64,000 bases of DNA from Ktedonosporobacter rubrisoli (GCF_004208415.1 NZ_CP035758.1:7254001-7318000); one strand, 5' to 3'; positions 26,085 through 34,086 are shown, counted from the stretch's first letter. Translations and numbers: made by a program. Notes: a model not told the origin generated them from the letters alone.

Positions 26085-26581
26085 GTGCATGCCTCGCTTG
26101 TTCAGATTATGAGTATGAAAGAAGGTTGACACTTACCAGGGCCTGGCTCTTTTCCCTTCGGCTACAAACCGGGGGCAGGCGTAACGCATTGTCCCTGGCA
26201 AGGGCTGAGAGCTTATAGCTTCTCACAGCAAGCAGAATCATGGTGGGGAGATCACACCTTACCAACCTCGCAGCGCCATAGCTCACTGCCCCTGGCACGT
26301 CGAGAGCCATAGGCAAATAACGTAAAAAGGGCTGTCGTAGCTGACAAAATGGAGATCGATGCGGATTCGAGATACACGAGGAAGTAGACAATGTTACACT
26401 CCTTGCAGGAATCTGGTCAGCTTACATGTACGGAACTAAGTTTATTGATGCGCTGTTACTCATATTGTACCTCATAAATAGGGAGATCATAGGCGTCCAA
26501 TTCCCTGGTTTCTGTCAGGTCAATTATATTCTGTGCTATTCCGCCGGCTTACGCTCAAATACGGCCCTAACACAGCAAGAA
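26085..26581. other. intergenic stretch without recognised gene
   Basis: About 500 bases upstream of the alpha/beta hydrolase. A 94-codon frame on the minus strand (26391-26107) has no recognisable content. No riboswitch could be identified, although the minus strand has several GC-rich hairpins (for example CCAGGGAC...GCCCCCGG around 26155-26200). Confidence 0.4.
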
Positions 26582-26613
26582 GACCCTGACCTCGCCGTGT
26601 AAGATCAGGGCCT
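26582..26613 (-). terminator. probable terminator of the small minus-strand genes
   Basis: Arms CCCTGA and TCAGGG extended by a few pairs; on the minus strand the stem is followed by TCTTCTTGC. It lies 39 nt past the stop at 26652. Confidence 0.5.
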
Positions 26614-26651
26614 TCCTGCTGGAAAACGAGAACGGAGGAGTATGAGATAAT

Positions 26652-26894
26652 CTAAACTTGTAGCGCGGCTTTTAGCATGGCTTTGCGACGCGCTATTTTC
26701 AGGGTATCCACGACAAAACAGGCGCGCTCTTCGTTAAAGATTACGGGAACATCTTTGCGCTGCAGAAAGCTCAGACATTCGCTGTAAAGGATATGGGCGC
26801 GTGTAAAGAGCGTGGAATCGCTTGTGGTGTTGATCACGTTCATCGTGGCGTTCAGCGCCGCCAGGACTGGCAGATATTCTCTCGGCTCTAGCAT
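26652..26894 (-). CDS. small hypothetical protein (80 aa), paralog of the upstream overlapping gene
   Basis: Not recognised. The middle (CLSFLQRKDVPVIFNEERACFVVDTLKIA) aligns with the C-terminal half of the neighbouring gene (CYDWLQRNNIAFSYNEKEHLYLLVSLSVS), so both are members of one family. Its start overlaps the end of that gene by 7 nt, which suggests translational coupling. Basic C-terminus (ARRKAMLKAALQV). Part of a cluster of tiny genes facing three XRE genes. Confidence 0.6.
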   Translation of the reverse strand: MLEPREYLPVLAALNATMNVINTTSDSTLFTRAHILYSECLSFLQRKDVPVIFNEERACFVVDTLKIARRKAMLKAALQV

Positions 26895-27169
26895 GCTCTA
26901 TTCCTTTCCGTTGAGGATACTGAAAGACTAACGAGCAGATAGAGATGTTCCTTTTCATTGTAAGAGAACGCAATGTTGTTGCGCTGCAGCCAATCATAGC
27001 AACAGTTAAACAGATTTTCTGCGTAGCACTTCTCGGATGGGAGCATAGCCATCTGCTTCAAGAGATGAGCTTGATTCAACTGATCTAGCATAATCAAGCT
27101 CTCCTGTCGGATCGATATCAGTTTGCTCAAACGCCCCGGAGAAGTGCTATCTGGTCTGGTATACATCAT
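26888..27169 (-). CDS. small hypothetical protein (93 aa), first gene of an overlapping pair
   Basis: Not recognised. Predicted helical N-terminal part (RLSKLISIRQESLIMLDQLNQAHLLKQM) and a C-terminal half related to the next gene. It is transcribed away from the XRE genes that begin at 27391, so the 220-nt gap is a shared divergent promoter region. The last codons coincide with one copy of a 22-bp repeat that recurs at 27656-27677. ATG at 27169 and 27166 are both possible. Confidence 0.55.
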   Translation of the reverse strand: MMYTRPDSTSPGRLSKLISIRQESLIMLDQLNQAHLLKQMAMLPSEKCYAENLFNCCYDWLQRNNIAFSYNEKEHLYLLVSLSVSSTERNRAC

Positions 27170-27390
27170 GTTGACCTTTCTTCCTTACCACTCATCCAAA
27201 CCAATTACTAAAGAACCGCACTACGTTTTTGCAATGGAATGACGATATCATTCACTACTAATTTACCATTACAGCGTGTACATTTCAATGGTTACATTAT
27301 AAGCTTAACGTTCAGAGCGTATTCCTGTACTGTTTTCGTTTTGATACACTTCCCTATAAGTACCTTTTGAGAGACTAAGGATGTGTTAGT

Positions 27391-27612
27391 ATGATACGGC
27401 TCAGAGTGAAAGAAATTGCAGAAGCTAAAGGGCTAAGTATTGCTCGGCTGGCCCGTAAAGCTAATCTTGATAACAAGACTGTTTACCGCATTGTAAACGA
27501 TCCGTTTGCCGAAACCTCAACAGTAACGCTGGACCGGCTGGCCAAAGCGCTAGGAGTATCTATTAAGGATCTGGTCGAAGATGCTCCCGATCCGCCGCCG
27601 ATTGACGAATGA
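27391..27612 (+). CDS. small XRE/Cro-type regulator (cluster member 1)
   Basis: 73 residues with one HTH: LRVKEIAEAKGLSIARLARKANLDNKTVYRIVNDPF...TLDRLAKALGVSIKDLVED. Closely related to the next two genes. AAGGATG upstream supports ATG at 27391. The acidic tail (EDAPDPPPIDE) also occurs in the paralogs. This is the YjzC-/Cro-like one-domain type often found in plasmids and antitoxin loci; here no toxin is recognised. Confidence 0.8.
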   Translation: MIRLRVKEIAEAKGLSIARLARKANLDNKTVYRIVNDPFAETSTVTLDRLAKALGVSIKDLVEDAPDPPPIDE

Positions 27613-27679
27613 GCAAGCATCCCCAGAACCTGCAGACATTCCCTAGCTCTGGCGTTTTCCGTTGAGGATACTGAAAGTT

Positions 27680-27907
27680 ATGAGAAAAATAAAATTGCGC
27701 ATAAAAGAAATTGCCAGGGAAAAGGGTCTATCCATGACTAAACTGCATAATCGCAGCGAAGTATCTTATACCGTGATCAGAAAGATCTTTCGCGATCCTT
27801 ATGCCGAGATCAATCTAACCACCCTGGCCAGACTCTCTGAGATTTTAGGCGTTCCCTCAAGAGACCTTATCGAAGATGATGATAATCATCCATCAGCTGA
27901 CGAATGA
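27680..27907 (+). CDS. small XRE/Cro-type regulator (cluster member 2)
   Basis: 75 residues: KLRIKEIAREKGLSMTKLHNRSEVSYTVIRKIFRDPYAEINLTTLARLSEILGVPSRDLIED. It matches member 1 along its length, including the DPYAE segment and the acidic tail. The ATG at 27680 is preferred to the TTG at 27662 because family similarity starts with RKIKLRIKEIA. The upstream region contains a 22-bp repeat shared with 26905-26926. Confidence 0.75.
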   Translation: MRKIKLRIKEIAREKGLSMTKLHNRSEVSYTVIRKIFRDPYAEINLTTLARLSEILGVPSRDLIEDDDNHPSADE

Positions 27908-28064
27908 GCTCTTGAAGATACTTTCAAGCTATTACATTGCCATCGCGCCCCTCTTGAGAGCACAGCGAGATTAATAATCTCAGTTGATCCACACTGGTTG
28001 CTGGCCTCTCGCCAGCACGATTAAATTCTCCTCTCGAAATAGCCGATTAAAACATGGTGTATGG

Positions 28065-28140
28065 AATTTTCCCTACCACCTAATAGTATATGTAATTTTT
28101 ACATACCCTGTCAAGGGTATGGTAATTTTCCCTACTACCT
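28065..28140 (+). repeat. two direct repeats upstream of XRE member 3
   Basis: AATTTTCCCTACCACCT (28065-28081) and AATTTTCCCTACTACCT (28124-28140) differ at one base and are 59 nt apart. Between them lies ATACCCTGTCAAGGGTAT, an inverted repeat. Related pieces (AAATTTTACC, AAATTTCCCTAG) follow. Probable binding sites for an XRE protein of this cluster. Confidence 0.55.
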
Positions 28141-28228
28141 TCAAGCGTAAGGAAATTTTACCAACTGCAAATTTCCCTAGTGAATTGATACACTGCGCTG
28201 GTAATGACCGCTAAACAAGGAGACCTGG

Positions 28229-28492
28229 ATGTACCGCTTGAAGGTAAGAGAAATTGCCCAGAAAAGGCATATAAGCCAAAGGAAATTATTTATACGCTCA
28301 GGCGTTGATCTTAAGACCATTCAGAGGCTTTTTCGCGATCCTATCAATACAAGCGTAACATTGAGATCGTTGGACAGGCTAGCTATGGCGCTAGAAGTAG
28401 ACATTTCTGAGCTCATAGAGAGCATAGACAGCGCACCTGAAGCCGAACAGCCATCCGCAGCATCCGGCGCTGGGGATGAGTTAGAAGACTGA
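28229..28492 (+). CDS. small XRE/Cro-type regulator (cluster member 3)
   Basis: 87 residues: LKVREIAQKRHISQRKLFIRSGVDLKTIQRLFRDPINTSVTLRSLDRLAMALEVDISELIES. Same family as the genes at 27391 and 27680 but with a longer acidic, Ala/Ser-rich tail. GGAG 7 nt before the ATG. The promoter region holds two near-identical repeats that may serve autoregulation or cross-regulation within the cluster. Confidence 0.8.
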   Translation: MYRLKVREIAQKRHISQRKLFIRSGVDLKTIQRLFRDPINTSVTLRSLDRLAMALEVDISELIESIDSAPEAEQPSAASGAGDELED

Positions 28493-28605
28493 GGCGGCCT
28501 TTACATAGAGCGTTTTGCCCCGCACAAAGCTATTGACCACAAACCACCAGCTAACAGAAAGCTGCCCTCCCTTTTGTAGGTAGCGCTTTCCCTTTCTTCA
28601 GAAAA

Positions 28606-28631
28606 GGGATTGTTAAGGGCTCGCCCTTAAC
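28606..28631. repeat. second copy of the GGATTGTTAAGGGC palindrome
   Basis: GGGATTGTTAAGGGC followed after TC by GCCCTTAAC. The first 15 bases are identical to those at 975-989, but here the right arm runs into a GC-rich hairpin (GGGGCGCGAGCCCC) and lacks the T run. It looks like a dispersed repeat that can serve as terminator. Confidence 0.5.
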
Positions 28632-28701
28632 CGGGGGCACGGGGCGCGAGCCCCGCTGGTTCGCGGCGCGACTCCTGCTCAGTGGGAGAGCGCAAGCTTA
28701 C

Positions 28702-29331
28702 TCATCTCTCCTGCAGCGGCGCAAAATAGCGAAACAGAATTGTCTTCAATTCCTTTATGAATATCTGTTTTCGCTGCTCATCGGCCTGTAAAATGACCGG
28801 AAGTAACGCCAGGAAGACACGATAGCTGACCACAGCAAGAACCTCGCACTGCTCGGGCGTACTTCCAGGCGCAAAGGCCTGAACTACACGCATTATACGA
28901 ACTGAGATTTCCTGACGCTGCCCCTGCATAGCGCTAATAAGCTGGGGAGAGAGCGTTGCCGACTGCATAAGCGAGAAGTAGCCAGGATTGTTCTGATTGA
29001 AGGCGATGAGAGCATCAATGTAATGATCGATAAAGCGAGGCAAGGGTAGCTCTAAAGCTTTTGGCACAAGTATGTGCTCGTCGTAGAGGCATTGGAGCCG
29101 CTGCACAGACTGCTCGACAAAAGCCATAGCAATCGCTTCCTTATTAGGAAAGAATTGGTAGAGCGAGCCTGCAGAAACATCAGCCCGCTGGGCGATCATC
29201 TGGGTTGTGGCATGATCATAGCCCTGCTCCACAAATATCTCTCCCGCAGTTCGCAGAATATCTTCTACCCGGCGCTGGCCACGTTTTTGCCGCCGCGCGA
29301 GCCGCCGCTCCTGATTGACGCTCATCATCAT
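28702..29331 (-). CDS. TetR/AcrR-family transcriptional regulator
   Basis: 209 residues. N-terminal HTH: RRVEDILRTAGEIFVEQGYDHATTQMIAQRADVSAGSLYQFFPNKEAIAMAF, then a helical ligand-binding domain. Several ATG codons stand at the start (MMMSV); the exact one is unsure. It faces away from the cupredoxin gene at 29453, and the shared 120-nt gap contains two TACGA...TCGTA dyads, so it probably represses both itself and the cupredoxin. Confidence 0.88.
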   Translation of the reverse strand: MMMSVNQERRLARRQKRGQRRVEDILRTAGEIFVEQGYDHATTQMIAQRADVSAGSLYQFFPNKEAIAMAFVEQSVQRLQCLYDEHILVPKALELPLPRFIDHYIDALIAFNQNNPGYFSLMQSATLSPQLISAMQGQRQEISVRIMRVVQAFAPGSTPEQCEVLAVVSYRVFLALLPVILQADEQRKQIFIKELKTILFRYFAPLQER

Positions 29332-29345
29332 CCTCCTCTTGAAAA

Positions 29346-29398
29346 TACGATATAATTGTCGTATAATTTTCCTGTTAATTTACGATAATTATATCGTA
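29346..29398. promoter_or_regulatory. paired TetR operator in divergent promoter
   Basis: Two 18-bp dyads, TACGATATAATTGTCGTA (29346-29363) and TACGATAATTATATCGTA (29381-29398), each TACGA-N8-TCGTA, and near-perfect inverted copies of each other. They occupy the space between the TetR start (29331) and the cupredoxin start (29453). Confidence 0.7.
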
Positions 29399-29452
29399 AA
29401 TCACCCAAAATGCGATAGGTTCAAAGTAAATATAGTATAGCAAAGGCGCATT

Positions 29453-29860
29453 ATGCTTAAAAAGTTGCTTTTCGTTTCCATTTTATTCAGCGGGCTTAGC
29501 CTCGTGCTCGTGGCCTGTGGCAGTAGTACCGCCAGCACAAGCAGTACGGCAAATACCGCGAACATTTCCGGTCCCCAGATCCATATGGGAAAAAACACCT
29601 TCACGCAAGCGTCGATAGCGATTAAAAAGGGGGAAAGTCTTACCGTGGTTTCCGATACTTCAAACCAGCATGTTATCGCTAACGGCACCTGGGAGAACGA
29701 TACAGCTAAACCGGCCAGAGAGCCAGGAGCGCCCGCAGTCAAAGATATCAAGGTTGAGGGCAATACTATAACAAAGCTTGGTCCCTTTACTACAGCCGGC
29801 ACCTTCAAGCTCTATTGTCCCCTCCATCACAACATGAACCTCACAGTTATCGTGCAATAA
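29453..29860 (+). CDS. cupredoxin-like lipoprotein
   Basis: 135 residues. A lipoprotein signal peptide ends at LVLVACGS, with the acylated Cys at about residue 22. The rest is a plastocyanin-like fold with type 1 copper ligands: His in NQHVI, then Cys, His and Met in YCPLHHNM. It is expected to be anchored outside the cytoplasmic membrane and to carry electrons or bind copper. Low-complexity Ser/Thr linker follows the lipid Cys. Likely controlled by the divergent TetR regulator. Confidence 0.85.
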   Translation: MLKKLLFVSILFSGLSLVLVACGSSTASTSSTANTANISGPQIHMGKNTFTQASIAIKKGESLTVVSDTSNQHVIANGTWENDTAKPAREPGAPAVKDIKVEGNTITKLGPFTTAGTFKLYCPLHHNMNLTVIVQ

Positions 29861-29882
29861 GCGAGCGAGCGCGCCACATAGA

Positions 29883-30542
29883 TTATACTTGTGAGTTCGC
29901 TTCTGGCGCGCGCTCAGCCGGGCGATGGGCAGCAAGAAAAAACGCCACACAGGCTTCAATATGTTTGGAAATCTCCTCATCGCTCGACATAGGTTCCACA
30001 CCCAGGCGCAAGCGCTCGATGATCGTACCCTGCAGCAGACTTAAAAACACTCTTGCAGAGCTTGCTGGATCGGGAATATGCAGGCTTCCTTGCTGATCTA
30101 GTTGCGTAAAATACCGGCTTAGAGGTTCCACTACTTTCTCGTAGCGCAGGTGATAATACATCTGCCCAACCTCGGGAAACTGCTCCTGCGCGCCAATAAT
30201 TACGCGATAGAGCGCGATCTCATCAGGATCAAGTATCTGAGAGAGTCGCACCTGTCCCAGGCGGTGCAGCACTTCGGCCGGGCTTCCCACCCAGAAGGTC
30301 TCGCGCGCAGGCTTGGCCTGGTGACAACATAGATGCTCAATCATGGCCTGAAACAGAATATCTTTACTGCGAAAGTGACGATAGAGAGTCATGATCGAGA
30401 CGCCAGCGCGCGCCGCCACCATCTCCATAGTTGTATTGGCATAGCCATGCTGCAAGAATAATTCTCTGGCCGCCACTTTGATTGCTTCCTGCTTGCGCTC
30501 AAGCAGGCGGGCTTTAGGATGATCTTCAGACCATGTTCGCAT
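29883..30542 (-). CDS. TetR/AcrR-family transcriptional regulator
   Basis: 219 residues, HTH AIKVAARELFLQHGYANTTMEMVAARAGVSIMTLYRHFRSKDILFQAM and a C-terminal domain of the TetR_C_33-like sort. It lies upstream of and divergent from the monooxygenase at 30845-31780, and the dyad at 30766-30785 sits on that gene's promoter, so it is the probable repressor. The 3' end lies 22 nt from the convergent cupredoxin gene. Confidence 0.87.
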   Translation of the reverse strand: MRTWSEDHPKARLLERKQEAIKVAARELFLQHGYANTTMEMVAARAGVSIMTLYRHFRSKDILFQAMIEHLCCHQAKPARETFWVGSPAEVLHRLGQVRLSQILDPDEIALYRVIIGAQEQFPEVGQMYYHLRYEKVVEPLSRYFTQLDQQGSLHIPDPASSARVFLSLLQGTIIERLRLGVEPMSSDEEISKHIEACVAFFLAAHRPAERAPEANSQV

Positions 30543-30746
30543 ATGTCTCCTCCAATCTCACAGCGCTACGCGAGCTCTACTTTTTCTCGTGCAAAAGGTA
30601 CGAGAGACTCTATTCTAACATATCCACCCGTATATTGCTGTCCTTAAAAAACCCGGCGCATATTATTAGCTTTGGCAGGCAGATTTCTCATAGGCGGCAC
30701 TGCATAGCGCCTATCCAATCCAGCCGAAAATAGAGTTCCCTCATTC

Positions 30747-30785
30747 TTGACCAATTCTCATTGTAATGATAGTATAGACTATCAT
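30747..30785 (+). promoter_or_regulatory. promoter and dyad operator of LLM paralog 2
   Basis: TTGACC (30747-30752) and TAGTAT (30770-30775) are 17 nt apart. The inverted repeat ATGATAGT-ATAG-ACTATCAT (30766-30785) covers the -10 box. A repressor here, most likely the divergent TetR protein, would stop transcription of 30845-31780. Confidence 0.6.
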
Positions 30786-30844
30786 ATCGTTTCATGCCCA
30801 GGAAAGCAAGCATTCTCGCAGAGAAAGAAAAGAGGTAAGCAGTT

Positions 30845-31780
30845 ATGGCACTGCGTTTTAGTCTAGCCGTTCCCAATGGAGCGCTGAATGAGCTAAACAG
30901 ATTTACAGATCCGGTCGATGCTTATGAAAGCATGACGCGCGTCGTGCAGACAGTCGAGGAGCTGGGCTTTGCCGCCGTCTGGATACCTGATGTACTTTTG
31001 TCCGAGTCAAATTTACTTTTCGAGAGCTGGACCACGACAGCGGCCCTGGCACGCGACACCAAACGCATACGAATTGGCCAGGCCGTCACCTATAGCGGGC
31101 TGCGCAATCCGGCCCTGTTGGCCAAAATGGCCAGTACCGTGGATATCATGAGCCATGGCCGCCTCACTGTAGGCATCGGTTCCGGCTCTCCCATGCTTGC
31201 CAGCGCCTTTCAGAGCTATGGCTATGATTTTCCCGATGTACCTACACGTACGCGCCAGATGCGTGAAGCCATCAAGATCTTGCTAGCCATGTGGAGCGAG
31301 GAAGAGGCAACCTTTGAAGGCAAGTATTACCAGGTACACGGCGCGATCAATCAGCCCAAAGGTGTGCAGAAACCCCATATCCCTTTGCTCATCGGTGGCA
31401 ATGGCGAACAGGCAACGCTCAAGCTTGTAGCTCAGTACGCCGATGCCTGCAACGTATTTGGCACTCCCAGTGAGCTTGAGCACAAATTCGCGGTCCTCAA
31501 AGAGCATTGCGCAGCTGTCGGGCGCGACTATGAGAGCATTTACCGCACAGCTGGTTCTTATTGTGCACTGGCCGATACAGATGAGCAGGCTCTGGCAAAA
31601 GTTCCTGAAGCAGCACGCACATTATTCAGTCGAACTGGACTGATTGGCTGCCCTACCACGATTCGCCAGCGCATTGCCGAATTTGAAGCTGTGGGCACGC
31701 AAGAGCTAATGCTCCGCTTCCCCGATTCAACAGATCTGAATGCTCTGCGCCGCTTTGCCCAGGAGTTCATAGCCGGCTAA
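30845..31780 (+). CDS. LLM-class flavin-dependent oxidoreductase (paralog 2)
   Basis: 311 residues, the same subfamily as 11878-12831: FESWTTTAALARDTKRIRIGQAVT, NPALLAKMASTVDIMSHGRLTVGIGSG, INQPKGVQKPHIPLLIGGNGEQATLKLVAQYADACN. The two copies differ in their regulators (MarR there, TetR here), which suggests that each answers another inducer. Cofactor (FMN or F420) not decided. RBS AAAGAGGTAAGC before ATG 30845. Confidence 0.86.
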   Translation: MALRFSLAVPNGALNELNRFTDPVDAYESMTRVVQTVEELGFAAVWIPDVLLSESNLLFESWTTTAALARDTKRIRIGQAVTYSGLRNPALLAKMASTVDIMSHGRLTVGIGSGSPMLASAFQSYGYDFPDVPTRTRQMREAIKILLAMWSEEEATFEGKYYQVHGAINQPKGVQKPHIPLLIGGNGEQATLKLVAQYADACNVFGTPSELEHKFAVLKEHCAAVGRDYESIYRTAGSYCALADTDEQALAKVPEAARTLFSRTGLIGCPTTIRQRIAEFEAVGTQELMLRFPDSTDLNALRRFAQEFIAG

Positions 31781-31844
31781 AGATATTTCATCTGTACATC
31801 AGGTTGACTTAACTTTAACCCTCAAGCGCAAAAAGAACGGGTCA

Positions 31845-31875
31845 GCAGGCAGCTCTGAGCTTTAGAGTTGCCTGC
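31845..31875. terminator. bidirectional hairpin between convergent genes
   Basis: Arms GCAGGCAGCTCT and AGAGTTGCCTGC (one G-U pair) between the monooxygenase and the pentapeptide gene. Flanking T runs are weak. Confidence 0.45.
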
Positions 31876-31910
31876 CTGGCATTTCTGTGAAAGCAGAACG
31901 AAAAGAGTTT

Positions 31911-32600
31911 TCAGGATATTGTCTCGGCGAGCTCATCCAGGGAAGTAACGCTGATGCCCAGACTACGCACAAAAGCCAGTGCTTGAGATGGATTAATGAT
32001 AGCGCCTTTGAGCTCACGAGGTCCTAGACGAGCGCCATCCAGTTGAGAGCTGCGCAAATCAACGCTCGCCAGGGTTGTACCGGTGAAGTCAGCGCCTCGC
32101 AGATTACAATTAATGAATGACGTCTTAGAGAGATCTACATCCATAAAATTGGCTTCTTCCAGGTCACAGTTCTCAAAGCAGACGCTTTTAAAGCTGGAGA
32201 GAGCAAACTGAGCAAAACTACCTCCGCATTCTTTAAATAACACATCCTGCAATTGCGCCTCGCTACACTGCCAGCCGGTAATGTGGCAGCCAAGCAACTC
32301 CACCCGGCACAATGACATCTCTTTCCACTCGGCATTGGCCAGGTCGCAGGCACTCAAGCGACTATCCAGAACCTGTACCTTCTTCAGGAACGTCTTATCT
32401 AGCCGTGTGCGCTGAAATATAGCCTGGTCAAAGGAGATATGTTCCGCCACCTGCCCGCTTAGATCTGATTGCGCGATTTCAAGCTGCGCATAATAGCTGC
32501 GATCGCGCATAGAAGCATCGGGAAGGCCCTGTTCAAGCTCATGACGTGGAAGCTTAGGAGCCTTGATCTGCTTCCCTATCGTCTTGCGTTTGTTCATCAA
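31911..32600 (-). CDS. pentapeptide-repeat protein
   Basis: 229 residues. The A(D/N)LxX-type pentapeptide pattern runs through the centre and C-terminal half: CENCDLEEANFMDVDLSKTSFINCNLRGADFTGTTLASVDLRSSQLDGARL. It forms a right-handed quadrilateral beta-helix; some family members mimic DNA and protect gyrase from quinolones, but most are of unknown role. N-terminal Lys-rich tail. No fluoroquinolone-related gene is near. Confidence 0.85.
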   Translation of the reverse strand: MMNKRKTIGKQIKAPKLPRHELEQGLPDASMRDRSYYAQLEIAQSDLSGQVAEHISFDQAIFQRTRLDKTFLKKVQVLDSRLSACDLANAEWKEMSLCRVELLGCHITGWQCSEAQLQDVLFKECGGSFAQFALSSFKSVCFENCDLEEANFMDVDLSKTSFINCNLRGADFTGTTLASVDLRSSQLDGARLGPRELKGAIINPSQALAFVRSLGISVTSLDELAETIS

Positions 32601-32688
32601 TTACTCCAGACACAAGTTTCTTTTGCTATTAACTATAAGCATTTCCTCCCTTGTTGTAAATATGTTCTATAAGGCCACAAACAAAAAG

Positions 32689-32733
32689 GCCCTATTCCAG
32701 CCGCTCTCTCAGGTGCAGAGGACTGAATAGGGC
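32689..32733 (-). terminator. terminator after the VOC gene
   Basis: Arms GCCCTATTC and GAATAGGGC with additional pairing inside; on the minus strand the stem runs into TTTTTGTTTG. Confidence 0.65.
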
Positions 32734-32871
32734 ACTAACTCACTACATAACTTCAGGTCAATAAGTCGTCATACTTATTGATAGCCGTAAGCTCCATACT
32801 TTGCCGGCTGGCCAGCTTTAGGCGAGCAGCAAGTCCTATTCAAACACAAAGCCGGGTAGCTGTTACCGCTC

Positions 32872-33270
32872 TCAAGCATTTGGCTTAGCCAGCGCGTTAT
32901 ATACTTCTACCACATAACCATCAGGATCAGCGACCTGGGCCGAGCGCACGCCTACTTCTTGATGATCCAGCGGGCCCGAGACAGAGGTAGCGCCGCGCTC
33001 CACAAGCTGTGTATAGCTCGCGTCAACATCATCAACCTGGAACACAAAGGCCGCTGGATAGCTTGCAGGAGTTGATGTTGGTGCAACCTGGCCGAGAAAA
33101 GTCGCAAAATCCGCGCGGCCCATAATCTCCAGGCCCCCATTGCCCGTATCAAAATAGGCATAGCCCATTGACGCATCCTCATATTTAGGAACCAGTTGCA
33201 TGACATCGCGCCAAAATTTAAGTGAGGCTGCAAAGTCATTGACCAGCAAACGACTGTTAATGAATTTCAT
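32872..33270 (-). CDS. VOC-superfamily (glyoxalase/bleomycin-resistance-like) protein
   Basis: 132 residues with two beta-alpha-beta-beta-beta modules: FINSRLLVNDFAASLKFWRDVMQL at the start and AAFVFQVDDVDASYTQLVERGA in the second half, ending VRSAQVADPDGYVVEVYN. Members bind a metal and act as isomerases, dioxygenases or resistance proteins that trap a drug. Substrate unknown. ATG at 33270 is preceded by AAGGAG. Confidence 0.85.
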   Translation of the reverse strand: MKFINSRLLVNDFAASLKFWRDVMQLVPKYEDASMGYAYFDTGNGGLEIMGRADFATFLGQVAPTSTPASYPAAFVFQVDDVDASYTQLVERGATSVSGPLDHQEVGVRSAQVADPDGYVVEVYNALAKPNA

Positions 33271-33732
33271 TTCATAAACTCCTTATAGCCTTAAGCGAAA
33301 TATGTTGAGCTTTTCAGATTTGTGAGCCTCGACAAATTTCACTCTCTTTCATTCCCCTGTAGTATATCAAGAGTAAAGGAAATAATCGGTCCTAAATTTG
33401 TCCTGATCCTATCTGACTCTAAATAACCCAAAATCCGGTTTCTGGCCCGAGAAACTATGGAGCCTGAAAGGCACAAAATGGCGCCGCGACGCGTAGCAGA
33501 GCCGCATGAGTCATAGTCCCAAAGGCCGCGCTTAAAGCGGCTTTATAGCCCTACTGCTGAGCTTTGACACATCATGAATAGCCCTTGTGCTCTGTAGCAA
33601 GACGTGGTATACTTGTAGAAATACTTGTAGAGTGCTTGTTGCATAGAGAAAAGAACCCTTAACTTGTGGAATAACGCGCGATACAGGAATACAAACATCG
33701 ATCCGCTAAGCGGAATTTGAGAAAGAGAGCTA
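33271..33732. other. intergenic stretch, no gene seen
   Basis: About 460 bases between divergent genes. A short GC hairpin followed by TTTAT (GCCGCGCTTAAAGCGGCTTTAT near 33523-33545) might be a terminator of an unseen short transcript. Otherwise it presumably holds the promoters of the VOC and zinc-ribbon genes. Confidence 0.4.
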
Positions 33733-34080
33733 ATGTTGACAGACCAGATACTGTATTGTCGCGATTGCAATCAGGAATTTACCTTCACAGCCGGTGAACA
33801 AGAATTCTTTGCCAGTCGTGGGCTAACTAACACCCCCAGCCGCTGCCCCTCATGCCGAGCCGCCCGTAAGCAAAGTGGTGGATACCGCGATAGATCAGGT
33901 GGATCACGCGGTGGTGGATATCGCGAGCGCGAAGAGCGCCCTATGTATTCAGCAACCTGCGCAAACTGTGGAAATGAGGCCCTTGTGCCTTTCCAGCCGA
34001 GAGAAGACCGTCCAGTTTACTGCCAGGACTGCTATCAGCCACGTGAGAGCCGTCATGCCAGCAGTAGATCGCGCTGGTAA
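33733..34080 (+). CDS. zinc-ribbon domain protein
   Basis: 115 residues with three CxxC-type knuckles: YCRDCNQEF and RCPSCRAARK form one zinc ribbon (a CxxC...CxxC zinc-binding family common in Chloroflexota and Firmicutes), and ATCANCGNEA with VYCQDCYQ form a second. The middle is Gly/Arg-rich (SGGYRDRSGGSRGGGYRERE), like RNA-binding RGG linkers. It is 6 nt from rpsU and shares its terminator, which suggests a role at the ribosome or with RNA; that is inference. Confidence 0.8.
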   Translation: MLTDQILYCRDCNQEFTFTAGEQEFFASRGLTNTPSRCPSCRAARKQSGGYRDRSGGSRGGGYREREERPMYSATCANCGNEALVPFQPREDRPVYCQDCYQPRESRHASSRSRW

Positions 34081-34086
34081 TCGCTG

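Noticed and set aside
26107..26391. 94-codon minus-strand frame upstream of the alpha/beta hydrolase
   Set aside because: Composition looks random and it overlaps the real start region; no similarity recognised.
26100..26400. possible riboswitch (a GGGCTGAGAG string recalled the TPP class)
   Set aside because: The other TPP-riboswitch parts (ACCC..GAACCTGA..GGATAATGCC) are absent on both strands.
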